NCBI GenBank assembly: GCA_964019695.1
Contig: OZ026525.1
Location: 63,582,253 to 63,646,252 of the forward strand
Origin: Loripinus fragilis
Taxonomy: Eukaryota; Mollusca; Bivalvia; Lucinida; Lucinidae
Length of the DNA stretch: 64,000 nucleotides
Direction of reading: 5' to 3'
A program made the translations under genes and the position numbers. Position 1 is the stretch's first letter; every line of letters begins with the position of its first letter. The notes beneath the pieces are model-generated. The model did not search any database and was not told the origin of the DNA. It saw only the letters and a list, made by a program, of their open reading frames with translations. Positions 33,855 through 46,600 of the stretch are shown in pieces.

Positions 33855-35375
33855 ATGGATGTTTTTACATACTTGGCAATAGGTTTTATGGTATTCGCGA
33901 TTATTGTTTGGTATAGATGGACAGCTCAATCAAACTTACGGTCGCCACCAGGGCCAAGACCTCTGCCATTAGTTGGGAACATGTTTTCTATCAACTTAAG
34001 CAGAATGCACTTGACATTTTCTAAGCTTGCAGATTTATATGGCAAAATATTTAAAGTGTCTGTTCTTGGACAGGATATTGTAGTAATCAATGATATAACA
34101 ATGTTAAGAAATGCATTACAAGGGGAAGAATTCATTGGCTTTTTTTCCTGACAGACCAGTTATCTTTAGTTCAAAACACATTCTTTTTGATTCTGATATC
34201 GCCGTTGGAAGAGACACTCAAAGATCATTTATGCTTCGCAAAATGTTACATAAAGGTTTCAAAATGTTTGGTGAAGGTGTCGCTAGATTTGAACATCAAG
34301 TGAATGATGAATTAGACAGATTGGTGGTTGAGTTAAATACCCATTCTAGAAAGGATGTTGACATTTGTCCATTATTGAAGAAATCGTTTTCGAACTGGAT
34401 GTCGTCGCTCATAACAGGTGGGAAAGCCATGACTCCTGACGCAGAGATAATCTGGGATTTTAACAAATATCTGAGTTCTTTGGGGAGTGGAGGGACGCTT
34501 CTTTTAACATCACTATTGCCAAGTTTAAGATTCTTGCCAGGTAAAAATACAGGACATTATATCGAAATTGCATAAAGGCACGTGACAGGCTTCTCCAAAG
34601 GTTTTACTATAGTCATGACGATGAATCGCATACTCCCAGAAAAGATGCAAGTAGTCTTTTAGCTGCATTGATACAAATGCAGAAAGAAAAGAATCAGCAA
34701 GCTGGATACGAGATTGTCAGTGATCTACGAGGATTATTACTCGATATCATCTTTGCTGGACTTGACACTACTTTGGCAGCACTACTAAATAGTTTTGCCC
34801 TGCTTCTTGTGTATCCAGAATGCAAAACCAAATTATGCACCGAAATCAACAGAGTCATTGGAAAAGTACGGGCACCAAATCTCGACGATAGAAAGCACAT
34901 GCCATACATAAATGCTTACTTAATGGAAGTTCATCGCTATGCTACAGAAGCACCAACTGCGGTACCACACGTCTGTACGAGGGATGTTATTTTTGAGGGA
35001 TATCACATAAATAAAGGTGCAATCGTATTTCCCAACATATGGTTTATTCATCATGATGAGAAGCTATGGCTTGATCCATGGAACTTTCGACCTGAAAGGT
35101 TTCTTGATTCGAATGGGGAATTGTTGCCAGCAGACCATGTCCTGAGGAAAGCATGGATTCCTTTCTCATTGGGTCGGAGATCATGCCCCGGGGAGACATT
35201 GGCAATGACTAGGACTTTCCTCTACCTGACTCGTATTCTTCAAGAATTTGATATTACACCAGCATCTTCAGCGTGTAAACCCAACGTTGATCCAAGGGGT
35301 TATCCACCTAGTTCAGTTCTTTGCGTTGAAGAGTATTTTTGCAAACTAGTTTCTAGAGATACATATGATAGATGA
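33855..35375 (+). pseudogene. P450-5: cytochrome P450 with two frameshifts
   Basis: Full-length intronless copy that ends at its normal stop. The hinge PPGPRPLPLVGN, I-helix GLDTT, K-helix EVHR, FRPERF and haem loop FSLGRRSCPGE are all present. Two lesions break it. One extra T sits in a run of seven at 34140-34146. A second shift of +2/-1 lies in the A-rich stretch near 34540-34560, where 'ggtaaaaatacagg' replaces the normal codons. Its 3' half is close to P450-1, closer than to P450-3. The first lesion is in a homopolymer and could be an assembly error; the second is harder to explain that way. The call is provisional, and an allele without these indels would be a normal gene. Confidence 0.85.
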
Positions 35376-35814
35376 GTACTAAGTTTACTATGTACAAATA
35401 TAACATTAAAAGTATAACTTATTATGTCATATAACATGTTATAAGGGACGGTTCGTAGAAGTATAGGATTTATAGAAGGTTATAAAAAGCAAAAGATGGT
35501 CATTGTTTTGGGCGTGTTTTCAGGGAAGTTGATATGATTGGCAATGCCATTGATTTATCTTACATTTTCAAATGACATGTGGTTGAGTTTCGTTTTTAAA
35601 GGTATCCACTTATGGAAACTAGTATTAACGAACACTTTTGCATGCTCATTTGTCTGGCCAAGCGTTATTGATATTAAAACGCATTTAACCTTTATGTATG
35701 CATTTAAATTTACCAAAGTTTAATGGTGTTTCGAGAAAGGTTTCTTTCACGTGTATTTCTCACTTATACAAACAGCGAAGACCTTGGCGAGAGTGTTTCA
35801 CTCAAACAAATCTG

Positions 35815-36640
35815 TTCAGCTACAGCGAATATCTAAGATGTGAATAATTTGCATGCAACAAACTAATACAATGTATTTTTATACTTTCTAAAAAACTAAA
35901 AACAAAAGAGCCAATTAGACTGTTTTAATAATCTGCGTCTTTGTTGTTCACATGCAACTTTGAAAATAAAAGAATCGATAAGACTGTATGGATTATCTGC
36001 GTCTTTGTTGTTCACATGTAACTTTGAAAAACAAGAGCCAATTAGACTGTATGAAAGATCTGGGTCTTTGTTGTGCACCTGCAACTTTGAAAAACAAAAG
36101 AGGCGATTAGACTGTGTGTATGATATGCGTCTTTGTTGTTCACATGTAACTTTGAAAAACAAAAGAGCAGATAAGACTCTGTGGATGATCTGTGTCTTTG
36201 CTGTTTACATGCAACTATGAAAAAACAAAAGTGCTGATAAGACCGCGTAGATGATCAGCGTCTTCGTAGTTCACATGCAACTTTGAAAAACAAAAGAGCC
36301 AATTAGACTATGTGGATGATCTGCGTCTTTGTTGTTCACATGCAGCTTTGAAAAACACAAGAGCCGATTAGACTGCCTGGATGATCTGCGTCTTTGTTGT
36401 TCACATGTAACTTTTAAAAAACCAAAGAGCAGATTAGCCCGTGTAGATCATCTGCGTCATTGCTATTCACATGCAATGTTACATGTGAACAACAAAGACG
36501 CAGATCATTCACACAGTCTAATCGGCTCTTTTGTTTTTCACTTTCTATGGTTTTATTCCGACGGACCAAATTGAAACAATATAAGCACGACATTTTAAGC
36601 ATCGTAGGACATTGGACAGTCTTAATAAAGAATTGCCCAT
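35815..36640 (+). repeat. P450-5 downstream flank with ~62-bp tandem array ending in an inverted unit
   Basis: From about 35890 to 36480 the unit 'aaaacaaaagagc..attagactgtgtgga' + 'tgatctgcgtctttgttgttcacatgcaactttg' repeats about nine times with variation. At 36470-36540 a reversed unit ('acatgtgaacaacaaagac', 'gcagatcattcacacagtc') caps the array and makes a hairpin. Flanking parts match 14381-14488 and 15420-15620, where only one unit exists. The array therefore expanded after the duplication. Confidence 0.85.
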
Positions 36641-37170
36641 AGAAAAGTTTCAAAGAAAATGATATTTTATCATGAAAAAGATGGCAGATTTAGCCATTGA
36701 ATGTTTTGTAAAATCGTTTTTGCTCACTGGAGAAGTACCAATAAAAAAATATTGGTTGAAAATTCTGTTTTTGCTATTCAACATATAGGAAATAGAAAAA
36801 AATGTTTTACTTATTCAGACGTGCTTTCCTTCTTGTGGCCAAGCTAATCATATTTCATACAGCTTTATTTTTACATTACACATATCAAATACTAATGACA
36901 TGAATGACCAGAGGGGGTAAGGGCTGACAAAATGCTCAAAAATATTATAAAAAGCTTAATGGTCGTTTATTTTGTACAAGCCTGTAGCTCAATTGCCATT
37001 TCACAATGGTATGCATACATATGATATACACATCAGTGAGCAGGTCAAACTGATTTGACTTGAGATAGAAGAAGGATAATCTATGTGTAAGATATTAACA
37101 GGTAATAGTCAAACGTCATGGAGAGTATCACAAGACATGTTTAAACATGCAAAAGCATCACTTTCGTCTT
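36641..37170. other. Gene-free stretch
   Basis: AT-rich DNA with no ORF, repeat or structure that I can support. Confidence 0.5.
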
Positions 37171-37698
37171 AAAGGTCTTGTGAATCTTCAAAAAACATTT
37201 TGAAACTCTTCATGACTTAAATGACAGTGATGAGAAAACCAAAATGCTGAAAATCCCGTGTTAAAATTCCAACCGAGTAAAAATTTATGCAAGTTTTAAA
37301 ATTATACAAATCAGCATATAGCCCACAATATTGTTTTGATATAGTTTTTTCAAAATGTCATATTTCATGTAGTGCGATTTCTAAGCAACTAAAAACAGCA
37401 AAATTAAGCTTTTATATGCAAATGTTGTATTTTATCATATTGAATCATTTTCATCAAATAAAATATTCAATAATGTTAAAATAAATGAAATATATTAAAT
37501 TTAATATTTCAAAAATCTCTAATGACGTCATATGAGCCTTTCGCATATTTTCATCTAATTAAATTTTGAAAGCTTCATAACTTGGTAACTGTTTTGAATT
37601 TTTTGATGGGGCTTTCGACATTCTGTGTTTCTCATTACTGGCTTTTCAATCAATAGGAGTTTTAAATAATATAGTTTGAAGGTTCACAAGACCTTTAA
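37171..37698. mobile_element. MITE with TTAA-type target, 0.5 kb
   Basis: The ends TTAAAGGTCTTGTGAATCTTC and GAAGGTTCACAAGACCTTTAA are inverted repeats bounded by TTAA. A TTAA target is typical of piggyBac-type elements, but no transposase is present and the terminal sequence does not by itself prove the superfamily. Confidence 0.75.
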
Positions 37699-38509
37699 GT
37701 TTTATGCTGCAAACATTGTATTATCATGCTTTTAAATGAATGACTGGGAAACTGCTATCTTCGAAATAAAATTTGGACAGAAAAACACCCAACCCCCCTT
37801 TACCCTAATGCCCTGTCATTAATATGCAATGTTTGGTAGGTGCACTTAAACTAAGGGTTTGGTTTGACAACAAAAATAAAGTTGTCAACTATGTATAAGT
37901 CACGAACTCGCAAATTTTGGGCCAATTGAATAGGAGACTGTCCGAGGTCTTTATTGCCTCTTGAATACTGTAGCACGCGAGCGGTGTTGTCGAATGATGA
38001 GCCACCCCCTATGAAAAGTGTTGATCATTTTCATTTAAGGACAGCATAGGTGCAGGTCAGCAACACACATTTGCATGCACACATTCTGACAACATGATTT
38101 GCAGCTTTACTGTTGATGTTTTTTTTCATTTTCATGAAGTTTACAAGCTTAGAAGACCGTTTGTGCCTTAAATAGTTGGGCAACTCCCAGGACTTGCTCT
38201 AAACTTTGGCAGCCCTGTTCAGGTAAAAGGAATAAAGTCATACAATTTCATAAGAAATGAACGTGTAATTATATAGTAGCTATGTTTACGAGATAAATTT
38301 AGAGGGAAAATGTAATATAATTTTAATATGAAAGAATGGTTCCCGCCTTTAATTCGAAGAAGGTACCAGTCTCCTGCGAAAACGTGAACGAATGTTTGAA
38401 TGATTGATTAAACGTCGGGTAAGTGATATTTGACCCTTGCGATACAGCGATTAATTGCAAACCCTTTAAATTGTTGAAAATTCAACGCATATGTCAATGG
38501 CGTGGCTCC
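37699..38509. other. Gene-free stretch
   Basis: AT-rich DNA with no supported feature. Confidence 0.5.
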
Positions 38510-39308
38510 TATTACGCAGTTACGCACGTGCGTAATAAAATAGTAACATTCAAGGGAGGTCACCTTAAGTGGTAAAAGTGATTTTCAATAACATAAGGAA
38601 CTGCTCTTAAAGGAAAGAATTCGTTCCCTTTGGGTAATGGAGGAGAAGCACTGCTTGATCCAATATACTCCTTTTGATGTGCGTAATTTTTTTCAACGTT
38701 CTGGCTACGCCATCGTATGTGTAGTCCCTTCTGAGAACAGCACCCGGTCTGGTTGACCGTAAATTGCTTGTGATTTTTTGTGGACAAAGGCAGGGACTAT
38801 CCATGCAATTGGCATGCTAAAAGTAATGAAAAAGGTAACGGCCTTGTATTTACACAATCAGGTACCAGACCTAACACATATGTGAACGTGACAAATACAA
38901 AAGAAAACGTCTCAAACAAGAGAGTCCTTTCCCAGCAAGTAAGCACAAGTCTTCAAGGCCTAGACAAGACAATAAAATAAAAACAACATGTATAACAAAA
39001 CGTTACCACGAAAGAAGCACCACCTTGGAACGGTCATTAAAATCACCAGAGGGGTTCAATGGCGTAGCCAGGACGCTAAAAAAGTTATAACATCGAAGGG
39101 AGACTATTGGATTAAGCAGTGATTCTCATCAATTGCGTTCCTTTTCAAAGTGGAAACTTCTTCTAAAGGAAAGATGTTGCTCCCAGAGGGTGCGAATTAT
39201 TTCCTATAAGAGTAGTTCCTTATAGTATGGACCACCACTTTAACCGAATTATATTACCTCCCTTGAATGTTACTTTTCTTATTACGCACATGCGTAACTG
39301 TGTAATGG
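38510..39308. mobile_element. Inverted-repeat element, ~0.8 kb
   Basis: The outer ends TATTACGCAGTTACGCACGT and ATGCGTAACTGTGTAAT are inverted. The arms continue through GTAACATTCAAGGGAGGT / ACCTCCCTTGAATGTTAC and 'taaggaactgctctta' / 'taagagtagttcctta' for roughly 120-200 bp. An inner pair, CTGGCTACGCCAT / ATGGCGTAGCCAG, lies nearer the centre. There is no coding capacity. Confidence 0.8.
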
Positions 39309-39801
39309 TAGCTACTGCTATGGGGTTTAACATGATAAACGTTACAAACCTCCCATTTAATTCTGAAGTAGATCAACAAATATGTGTTTAAATAATAGAT
39401 TCCTTACTTCTCGATGCCTCATCTCCTGGTACGTACAAATCCAGATATAAAAAGGAGAAAAAGCAAAGATAAGTTGTCAACCGCACACCCAACTAAATAC
39501 CACCTTGTCCCTAACTGCCCATATATAAGACACTTTATACACCTACTCTGGTCAGAATTGAATACTATTTGGCAGGAATATTCCATAGGATACCCTCTAC
39601 GCAAAATAGATAAGATAAATTTTATTCCTAAAACATGGCTGCCTGAGGCCTGGTTGCTGAGGCTAAGTAAATTAAAAACAAATGTTCTGCAATGGCTGAT
39701 CAGAAATAAAGATGGTTTCGTAAATAAATGGTCAATTTGAGACCTTCTACAAAATAGCTGAATTTGATATGGTAAAAACGGTCAATTGGGTTTCCAAAAG
39801 A

Positions 39802-40092
39802 AGTCTTTGTAGCTGAGCAGGCTGATTTGAGCTCTACCTGGTCGCAAGCCCTGAAGACTGGCCTCGAGGTTATAAAACTTCAATACTTGCGAACACGTGT
39901 CCGCAAGCAGCCAATCATTGCGCTTTATTTTGAGCCTGAGAACGAACTCAAGTTTTATAACTTCGAGGTCAGATATTCATATGCCGAGGTCTGTAAAATA
40001 ACGCTTCAGCAATTATTTTCTTTTGGCTGATGGCTTCACCAAGAGAATATATCATGTATTACATGCTCGGATCCAGAAAGTTTTGTCAGAGG
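39802..40092 (+). repeat. Orphan P450 upstream-flank fragment
   Basis: It contains 'gtctttgtagctgagcaggctga', 'aaataacgcttcagcaatt', 'ggcttcaccaag' and 'ggatccagaaagttttgtcag', all landmarks of the P450 upstream unit, but no P450 follows. A small inverted pair (CCTCGAGGTTATAAAACTT at about 39861 and AAGTTTTATAACTTCGAGG ending about 39968) is nested in it and is related to the palindrome at 60981-61125. Confidence 0.6.
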
Positions 40093-40534
40093 GAGTCTAT
40101 ATCTCTCAACTCATTCGTTTTGCTAGAGCATTAAGCTTCAACACTCGCAATAAATTGTTAACTCAGAAACTTCTTAAACAAGGCTATGGTTATCATAAAC
40201 TTCGCAAAACCTTTTTTCTAAATTTTACAGATGATACTATGATTTGATATCTAAATTCCAAGTTGGACTTAAATCTCTCATGCACCATGGACTTTCGGAA
40301 CCTGAATTCTATGATGACTTGGTGTATAAATTGAAGAAGATTGTTGGCTCTAATAATTTTTCAGGGCAGTTCATTAAAATAATTTCTCAATGTAAAAAGA
40401 TTGGCTATAACATTAATGTATTGCAACAGACTGCATGCTTGGTGATAAACCCGATCACGGTTGGCAACTTTGCTTTCCTCTTTAATTGCACGCCCGTGGG
40501 TCGGACTTCAGACTCTATGACGGTTCCGACTTAA
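40093..40534 (+). pseudogene. 5'-truncated retroelement reverse transcriptase, C-terminal part
   Basis: The reading frame starts abruptly at VYISQLIRFAR inside a P450 upstream-flank fragment. It continues through NTRNKLLTQKLLKQGYGYHKL, QVGLKSL, GLSEPEFYDDLVYKL and CLVINPITVGNF, and ends at a stop followed by a 3' UTR-like stretch. One indel in the T run near 40213 and a TGA near 40230, where the family has Arg, break the frame. The motif set is the C-terminal region of a retrotransposon reverse transcriptase that I know from invertebrate hypothetical proteins; the clade is not assigned. Truncation at the 5' end fits target-primed insertion. Confidence 0.65.
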
Positions 40535-41442
40535 AAACTTATCTATTGATAAGATGGTAGGGGCCTGATGCTGTGGCTGTTTGTCAGGCCCACCGGGGTT
40601 TACCTGTTGGATTTCTTTTGCTCCAGTGTTCAGTTTTATTTACTATTGAGTCCTTATCTTTGCTTCATCTCCTTTTTACATCTTGATTTATATGTTCTAG
40701 GAGATGATGCATTGATAAGTTAGGGGTCTTTCATGCAAACCAAACGTCTTTGTGTCTTGATCCACATCTGAACTAAAGGTGAGGTTGGTGCACTGTTAAA
40801 CCGGTTTTTAAGCCCTACAGTTAAAAAATTACTGACCGTTTCAAGGCTGTACTTCTTTTGTGGGTTGTTTTATGTTTTTTTTCTGTCTTGTGTTTGCTAT
40901 GCCTATGTACGCGTCTGTTTATATGTGCCTTATGGTCACCTGCTGGGAAAGGGCTGACCTCTTGGCTCTCGTTTGTGGTGTCTAACTGTGAGTTTGTTAC
41001 TTTCCCATTGGTATCCTGGGCCAGGTGTGGTACTTGATTGCATCGATTCCTGATCTTTGCTTTCTTACTTACTTTACCTCGATGGTCCAACTCTGATTGC
41101 AATATTTTTTCATTGTTATCTTTTTATACTTTTTTCAAAGTTTTTTTTTTGTGTTTTGTTTTGTTTTTTGATCCAAAACCACTAAAAGTGGGCCATCATC
41201 GGTCCTCCGGCGCAACGCTATTTAAATGGCATTTTAACGATGGTGGCCTTACATTGATGTTGGCTTGGTAGTTTTTTGATTTTCCAGTGGTCTGGACCAG
41301 TATTGGTAAAAAAACTGTATTTTAATGATTTTTCAGGAGGAGACCCCTCGTCCCCCATCTGGATCCGCGTATGTCATTGTTTACGAATTGCGTTGTGCGA
41401 AAAACCTGTCTTGATGTTTTCCAAATGGACATTGTCATCGTA
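40535..41442. other. Retroelement 3' region and repeat remnants
   Basis: The first ~270 bp look like the 3' UTR of the element above. Around 41190-41250 is a decayed copy of the palindrome block found at 6759-6826, followed by 'tctggaccagtattggtaa' as in the P450-1 upstream flank. There is no gene. Confidence 0.5.
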
Positions 41443-42802
41443 TGAGGAACGTTTTTTATGTTCGTAGAGAGGTAGATTTAATGAAAACGTCGAAAGTAAA
41501 TGCATGCACATATTTGGAAAGATTGAGCTTTTATCTATATATGCAACCTAAAATTATTTCAAAATGCATTACTTTAATGTCATCTAAGAGGCAAAGACAT
41601 ACCTATATACCGCACACTGGAAATATTGTAGAAATATGACATTTATGGACTTAGTCTCTGACAGAACGTCAGTAACAATTACATGAAAATGGGTCCATAG
41701 CCATACACAGCTTCTGAAAATTTGGCTGCAGATCAAGGACACCAGGTGCTTCAATATTATATAAACATTATAGCAAATACGCAGTAATTATTGGATATGG
41801 AAGATTTGTTTGGAACCTCAGCAAAGTGAACAGTAGGCATATAAACTTTTATTGTAAAAAGTTGACACAAGTGGAAGTTGGATACGGGCTTTTGAATGTG
41901 GCTTAATATGTTAGCTGTAAAGTAGAATTATATTTTTTCTTGTTTATATGGTAGATGGAAGTGTTGTGGTAACTTTCATCCCAAAACAAAGTTAATGCTT
42001 TTGTTTAATTAGAAATGAACTGCAAAATAAATAGCCTAGGGGTGCTAAAATACCTTATTTTGTACATACATTACGCCATGGAGCGTTAATATACTTAGAA
42101 AATACATTAAAAGTGTTTTTGTGCCTCTAAACAGGTGTTGAAATCACTGCAATAAGAAAATTATGCAGATCCTATTGTTACTGTGTTTTCTACGCGGGGT
42201 TGATGTACCCCACCCACTTTTTTATAACATGGGGGTATGCCAGTACCGGAAGTTGCCAGTTACACGCTTAAATAGATACATCAATATAACTGCTGACAAA
42301 TGATTGAGTATATCATGTGCTATGCAAAAAAAGAAGAATTTAAAAATTTGTTCATAATCGTAATTTTAACAGACATAATAACTAGCACTTGACTGTTATT
42401 ATTTTGGTATATTGATGGGTGTTTTAAAAATGTTATAGAACAGCAAACAGCATGCTTATAGTTTTGCTGCACTCGTCTACGATTAGTGTTTGAATAATTA
42501 ATTTTGATTATGCAAAAGAAAAACCGTCTTGAAAAATGCTAATATCACCATAGCGGATGGAACTTAACAGCGTCTAATTTCCTGCTTGCTGCGTGGTTAA
42601 AATGGCATGAATTTCGACCAGTGTCCTTTTCTTGCCCTATTCAAAGCTATATATCTTGACCGAACTAAGCGCTAATGATATTAAATTTATACCAGTTGAT
42701 AGCTAAAACCTAGACCTTTCAAAATATATATAGTTAAGGTACCGTAAATTCTATATTTGTAGACATACAGCCCGATTCTACGAACATAAAAAATGACCCT
42801 CG
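41443..42802 (-). mobile_element. Non-autonomous element with mariner-like ends, copy 2 (1.36 kb)
   Basis: Reverse-oriented full-length relative of 1315-2682. The left end here (TATGAGGAACGTTTTTTATG) is slightly mutated. The right end (AAAAAATGACCCTCG then TA) is intact. Confidence 0.65.
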
Positions 42803-43042
42803 TACTTTAAGGTTGAAGGATAGAAGTGTATGAGTAGCATACATATATATTGCACAGACTGATATTTTTATTTGATTTATCGCAAATCGACCATGACGTT
42901 TTCGTTACTTGGATCAAAAATAGTGAGTATGATCAGGAAAGGTCACAATCACAAACTGCAGGCAAACCCATGGCAATACCCCTTTCTATATATAACACCT
43001 GTCCATTGTTAAGACAAGCTAAATTTGAGTAAGTTTCAAACG

Positions 43043-43050
43043 CATATAAA
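43043..43050 (+). promoter_or_regulatory. TATA-like box of P450-6 remnant
   Basis: CATATAAA lies 43 bp before the former ATG, preserved although the gene is decayed. Confidence 0.35.
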
Positions 43051-43085
43051 TTATAGATTAACTATAAAGCACTTATATAAGCAAA

Positions 43086-43614
43086 ATGGATGTTTTGACA
43101 TATCTAGGAAAGGTTTATTTGCATTCTTGATTATGGTTTGGTATCGACGGCCAACTCAATCAAACTTGAAATCGCCACCAGGGCCAAAGCCTTTATCATA
43201 ACCATATTTTCTCTTAACTTTAGTAGAATGCATTTGGCATTTGCTGGGCTTGCAGAAGTGTAAGGAAGAACATTTAAAGTTTCTATTCTTGGACAAAAGA
43301 GTATAGTAATTAACGACATTACATTGTTTAGAAAGGCATTGCAAGGGGAAGAATTCAATTGAACGATGTGTGAGATCGATTAGTGACTGAGTTAAATACA
43401 CATTCTAAAAAAAAGATATATACATCTGTCCATTGTTAAATTTGTTGTTTTCGAACTGGATATCCTCGCTTTTAACGGGTATATTAGCCAAGCGTTCAGA
43501 CGTAGAGATAATATGGGAGATTTTAATGATCATTTGAACATTTTGGTGATTGTTTTAACAACACTATTGCCAAGTTTAACATTCCTGTCATTTAGATTCA
43601 GGGAATTATATTGG
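43086..43614 (+). pseudogene. P450-6, 5' half: decayed cytochrome P450
   Basis: The ATG, anchor and SPPGPKP hinge are readable, but frameshifts and stops begin within the first 20 codons. One example is a lost base at 'ctaggaaaggttta'; another is a TAA before position 43263. An internal deletion of roughly 200 bp joins the GEEF region directly to a relic of 'gatgaattggatagattgg'. The relic runs on to the 'ttgccaagtttaac' segment and stops at ATATTGG (43608-43614), where the 6.6 kb insertion begins. It is the most eroded copy in the cluster. Confidence 0.9.
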
Positions 43615-43659
43615 CCATTTCGCCAGAAAACCTGTCTTTGGGGTTTCCGACAAAGTGAG

Positions 43660-46600
43660 TTTCAAACCAAATAGAACTATTGCTCGACTTAACAGGTCAG
43701 TTATGGTTCTTGATCACCTAGATAATCGATAAGTCAATTGTCCCCTTACACTGCGGCGATTACATGTATATCGCGAAATCGATTGTATCTCAGTCCAGAT
43801 ATTGATGGTATTTGTCTGACGAAAGAGGTCATCTCAATGTTTTATCAGAATTGTTGGATAGAATTTTCATTAATGTAACATAAATTGTGCATTTAAAATT
43901 TGTTTCAAATAGGAGAATACATGCATCTGATTGAAATCAAGAAAAATGTTTTTCATATCCAAATGTAAAACATGTTTGTGCACTATTCGTGTCCCAAAAC
44001 AGCACTTGAGTGCTTAACCCTTAAAGCGCCAATCGCAACAAAAGTCATCAGCTTTCTCGTCTGCTGAAATGTTTAAGAAGCCTCTATGACAAAAAGTGTG
44101 GACCCAGATCAGAGAAAAGAAGCAGTCTATTCTGGGTCCACACTGTTTGCTTCTATACTTAAATTCGTCACTAATGTTTGGCAAGTTTTTGCAGCAGACG
44201 ACATTTTCAGATGCATTTTTGCTTGGCGCTTTAAGGGTTAATTTCTAAATGTTGATAAAAATTATGTGGGCCACGACGTGAGAAAAACTGTCTTCGGGGG
44301 TTTGAGAACAAAAAAGTGATTTAGAAATAACAAAACTTCACCAAACAAGGCCGTCGGCGGTGGTACGGCCATGAACACTTTTTAGGCCAAAAAGGTTTGA
44401 GCAGGACCACTTTTTTGGGGGCTGAATATGCTTATTGCTTGTTCATTTGTTTCGAAAATAAAATCCGCTGACATCTGTAAAGACTGGGTCCGAAGTTTGA
44501 CAAAAAATGTCTGATCAGCGTCTTCGCTTTAAGTTAAAAAACATAATACTGGAATAAAATGCAGACAGAAAAATGCGCCAAAATTCATGAGAGCAGTCGC
44601 TTTAGGCCAAATTCTTATCAGCTATTTTCACACTTTGAACACACACTGAGAAAATGACCAGACGACTGCCATACGCGAACAGCGTATATCAATGGAGCAG
44701 GTCAGTCTGTGCATATATTATATGCTCATAGCAGTTTCTTGTCTTCACTGCAAAGTTGCTACTATGAGCATGACTTTTCAGCTAACAATTTGCGAACAAC
44801 ATATGCGCATATTAATTTATCTATAAGCAGTCTGATCAGCCCATTGCTGTTTGCTGTTGAAAGACCTTTACCTTTTATAAATTGTTTTTTCGTCAGTTCT
44901 AGTCGTCACTAATCCCGATCAGCTCGGTGTGACGGGGTTTATCTAAATCTATGCCTTCTGGGAATTTTTAACCGAGACATATGAAATGCAAACAGCAATG
45001 GTTCAGGCCAGACCGCGCTGTGCAATCTGAACAGTAAAGACCCTGACGAGACGCCGCATGACAAAACTAGTAAGATGGGTGTACTGTGCATGAACGCTGT
45101 TGTGATCAGTTTGGGTATCTGAATTTATACATAAGTTTTTCGGAGACACACAGAGTCGTTTATTCGTTAAAAACCGTAAATAAGCAGTATTTTATTAGGA
45201 CCAAGATAAGACCTATAGCTCCAGGGATTATCTGACACCTGGGATTATCGCATATCCCGTTATGAGCGTCTCAAAATCGTTTATCACCAGAATCGCACTG
45301 AATAGGTGGCAATCGAAAATACTTTTAACAACCGACGAACGTGGATCAAAAATGGTTAGAAACAGTGTTTTCGATTGCCATTTGTCACCAGTCGGGCGAC
45401 AAATAGAATCGAAAACTCTGTTTTTTTTAACTATACTGACCCACACTTCTAACGCAAATTGTTTCAGGAATGCAACTTTAATTAATATACGAGGTCTTGC
45501 CGAAATCATTGTACAGTTCAGGGGTCATGGCAGACATTCGCCCATTCAGGTTAAGATTAAAGAGGAATGATTGACTGATGAAGTTCTACTTTCATTTTCA
45601 TAAATAAGTGTTTTAATTTTTGATAAAATTGCGTCACAATGGATGTAACAATTTATGTAATATTTAAGGTTCAGTTTGATTTTGTGTTAGAAGTGTGGTT
45701 CAGTATATTTTGATCTACGTTCGTCGATAGGATAAGTATTTTCGATTGCCGCCTATCCGGTGTGAGACTGAAGTACGAATATTCTCTTCAAATAATTTTT
45801 TGCTATAAATAGGCAAATAGGTTAAATCAAATAGAACTATGGCCAGACTTAACAGGTAAGTTGTGGTTCTTGATCACCTAGATAATCGATAAGCCAATTG
45901 TCCCCCTTACACCGCGGCGACTATATCGCGAAATCGATTGTATCTGAGTCCAGAAATCCATGGTATTTGTCTGGCATTGAGTGTATAGTATTTGCTGTAT
46001 AGTTTTGTGCTGACGAAAGAGGTCTAAGAGCGTACCCAATTTCATTTATGTTACATAAATAGTTCGAATTGGAGTATGCATGCTCAACTAATTGAAATCA
46101 AGAAAAAGACTTTTCATCTCCAAATGTAAAACATGTTTGTCCACTATTCGTGTGCTCTGAATTGAGTATATGAGCACTTGAGTACTGAATTTCTTAATGT
46201 TCAGAAAACATAATATGGGCCACTGTCTTGCGGTGTTTTGCGAACAACAAATACGCAGACCAGCCTGCGCATCCGCAGTGGTTTAGAAATAACACAGCTT
46301 CACCAAACAAGACCGTCGGCGGCGGTTTGGTCCCTCCAGCCATGACCACTTTTTAGGCCAATAAGGGTTAAACAGGGCCACTTTTTTGGTCAGATGTGTT
46401 TAATTGGTCAGGTCTGGTCTGGTCATTTTTTCAGTTTCCTCTAGGCTTTTTAATGCAGTGTTTTTTCATGTTTACCCGTATCAGTAATGTAGATGCGCAG
46501 CTTGATTTGGGTCTTCTCTCGGTATAGGTCTTGATAAGAGAAAATCAAGCATAATATTGTTCCAACATTTTAGCATTTGCTTTGAGCGCTCAAAAAACCG

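Noticed and set aside
35896..36574. Several ORFs with a repeated Cys-rich pattern (CCSHVTL...)
   Set aside because: They are translations of the 62-bp satellite in different frames and strands, not zinc-finger proteins.
39414..39740. 108-codon ORF upstream of the retroelement remnant
   Set aside because: Composition is protein-like in places (Trp-rich), but I recognise no family. It has no partner copy in the window and no flanking gene structure.
45228..45570. Overlapping 93- and 102-codon ORFs on opposite strands
   Set aside because: They lie in the tandem-duplicated unit, and the second copy at about 47930-48230 does not preserve either frame.
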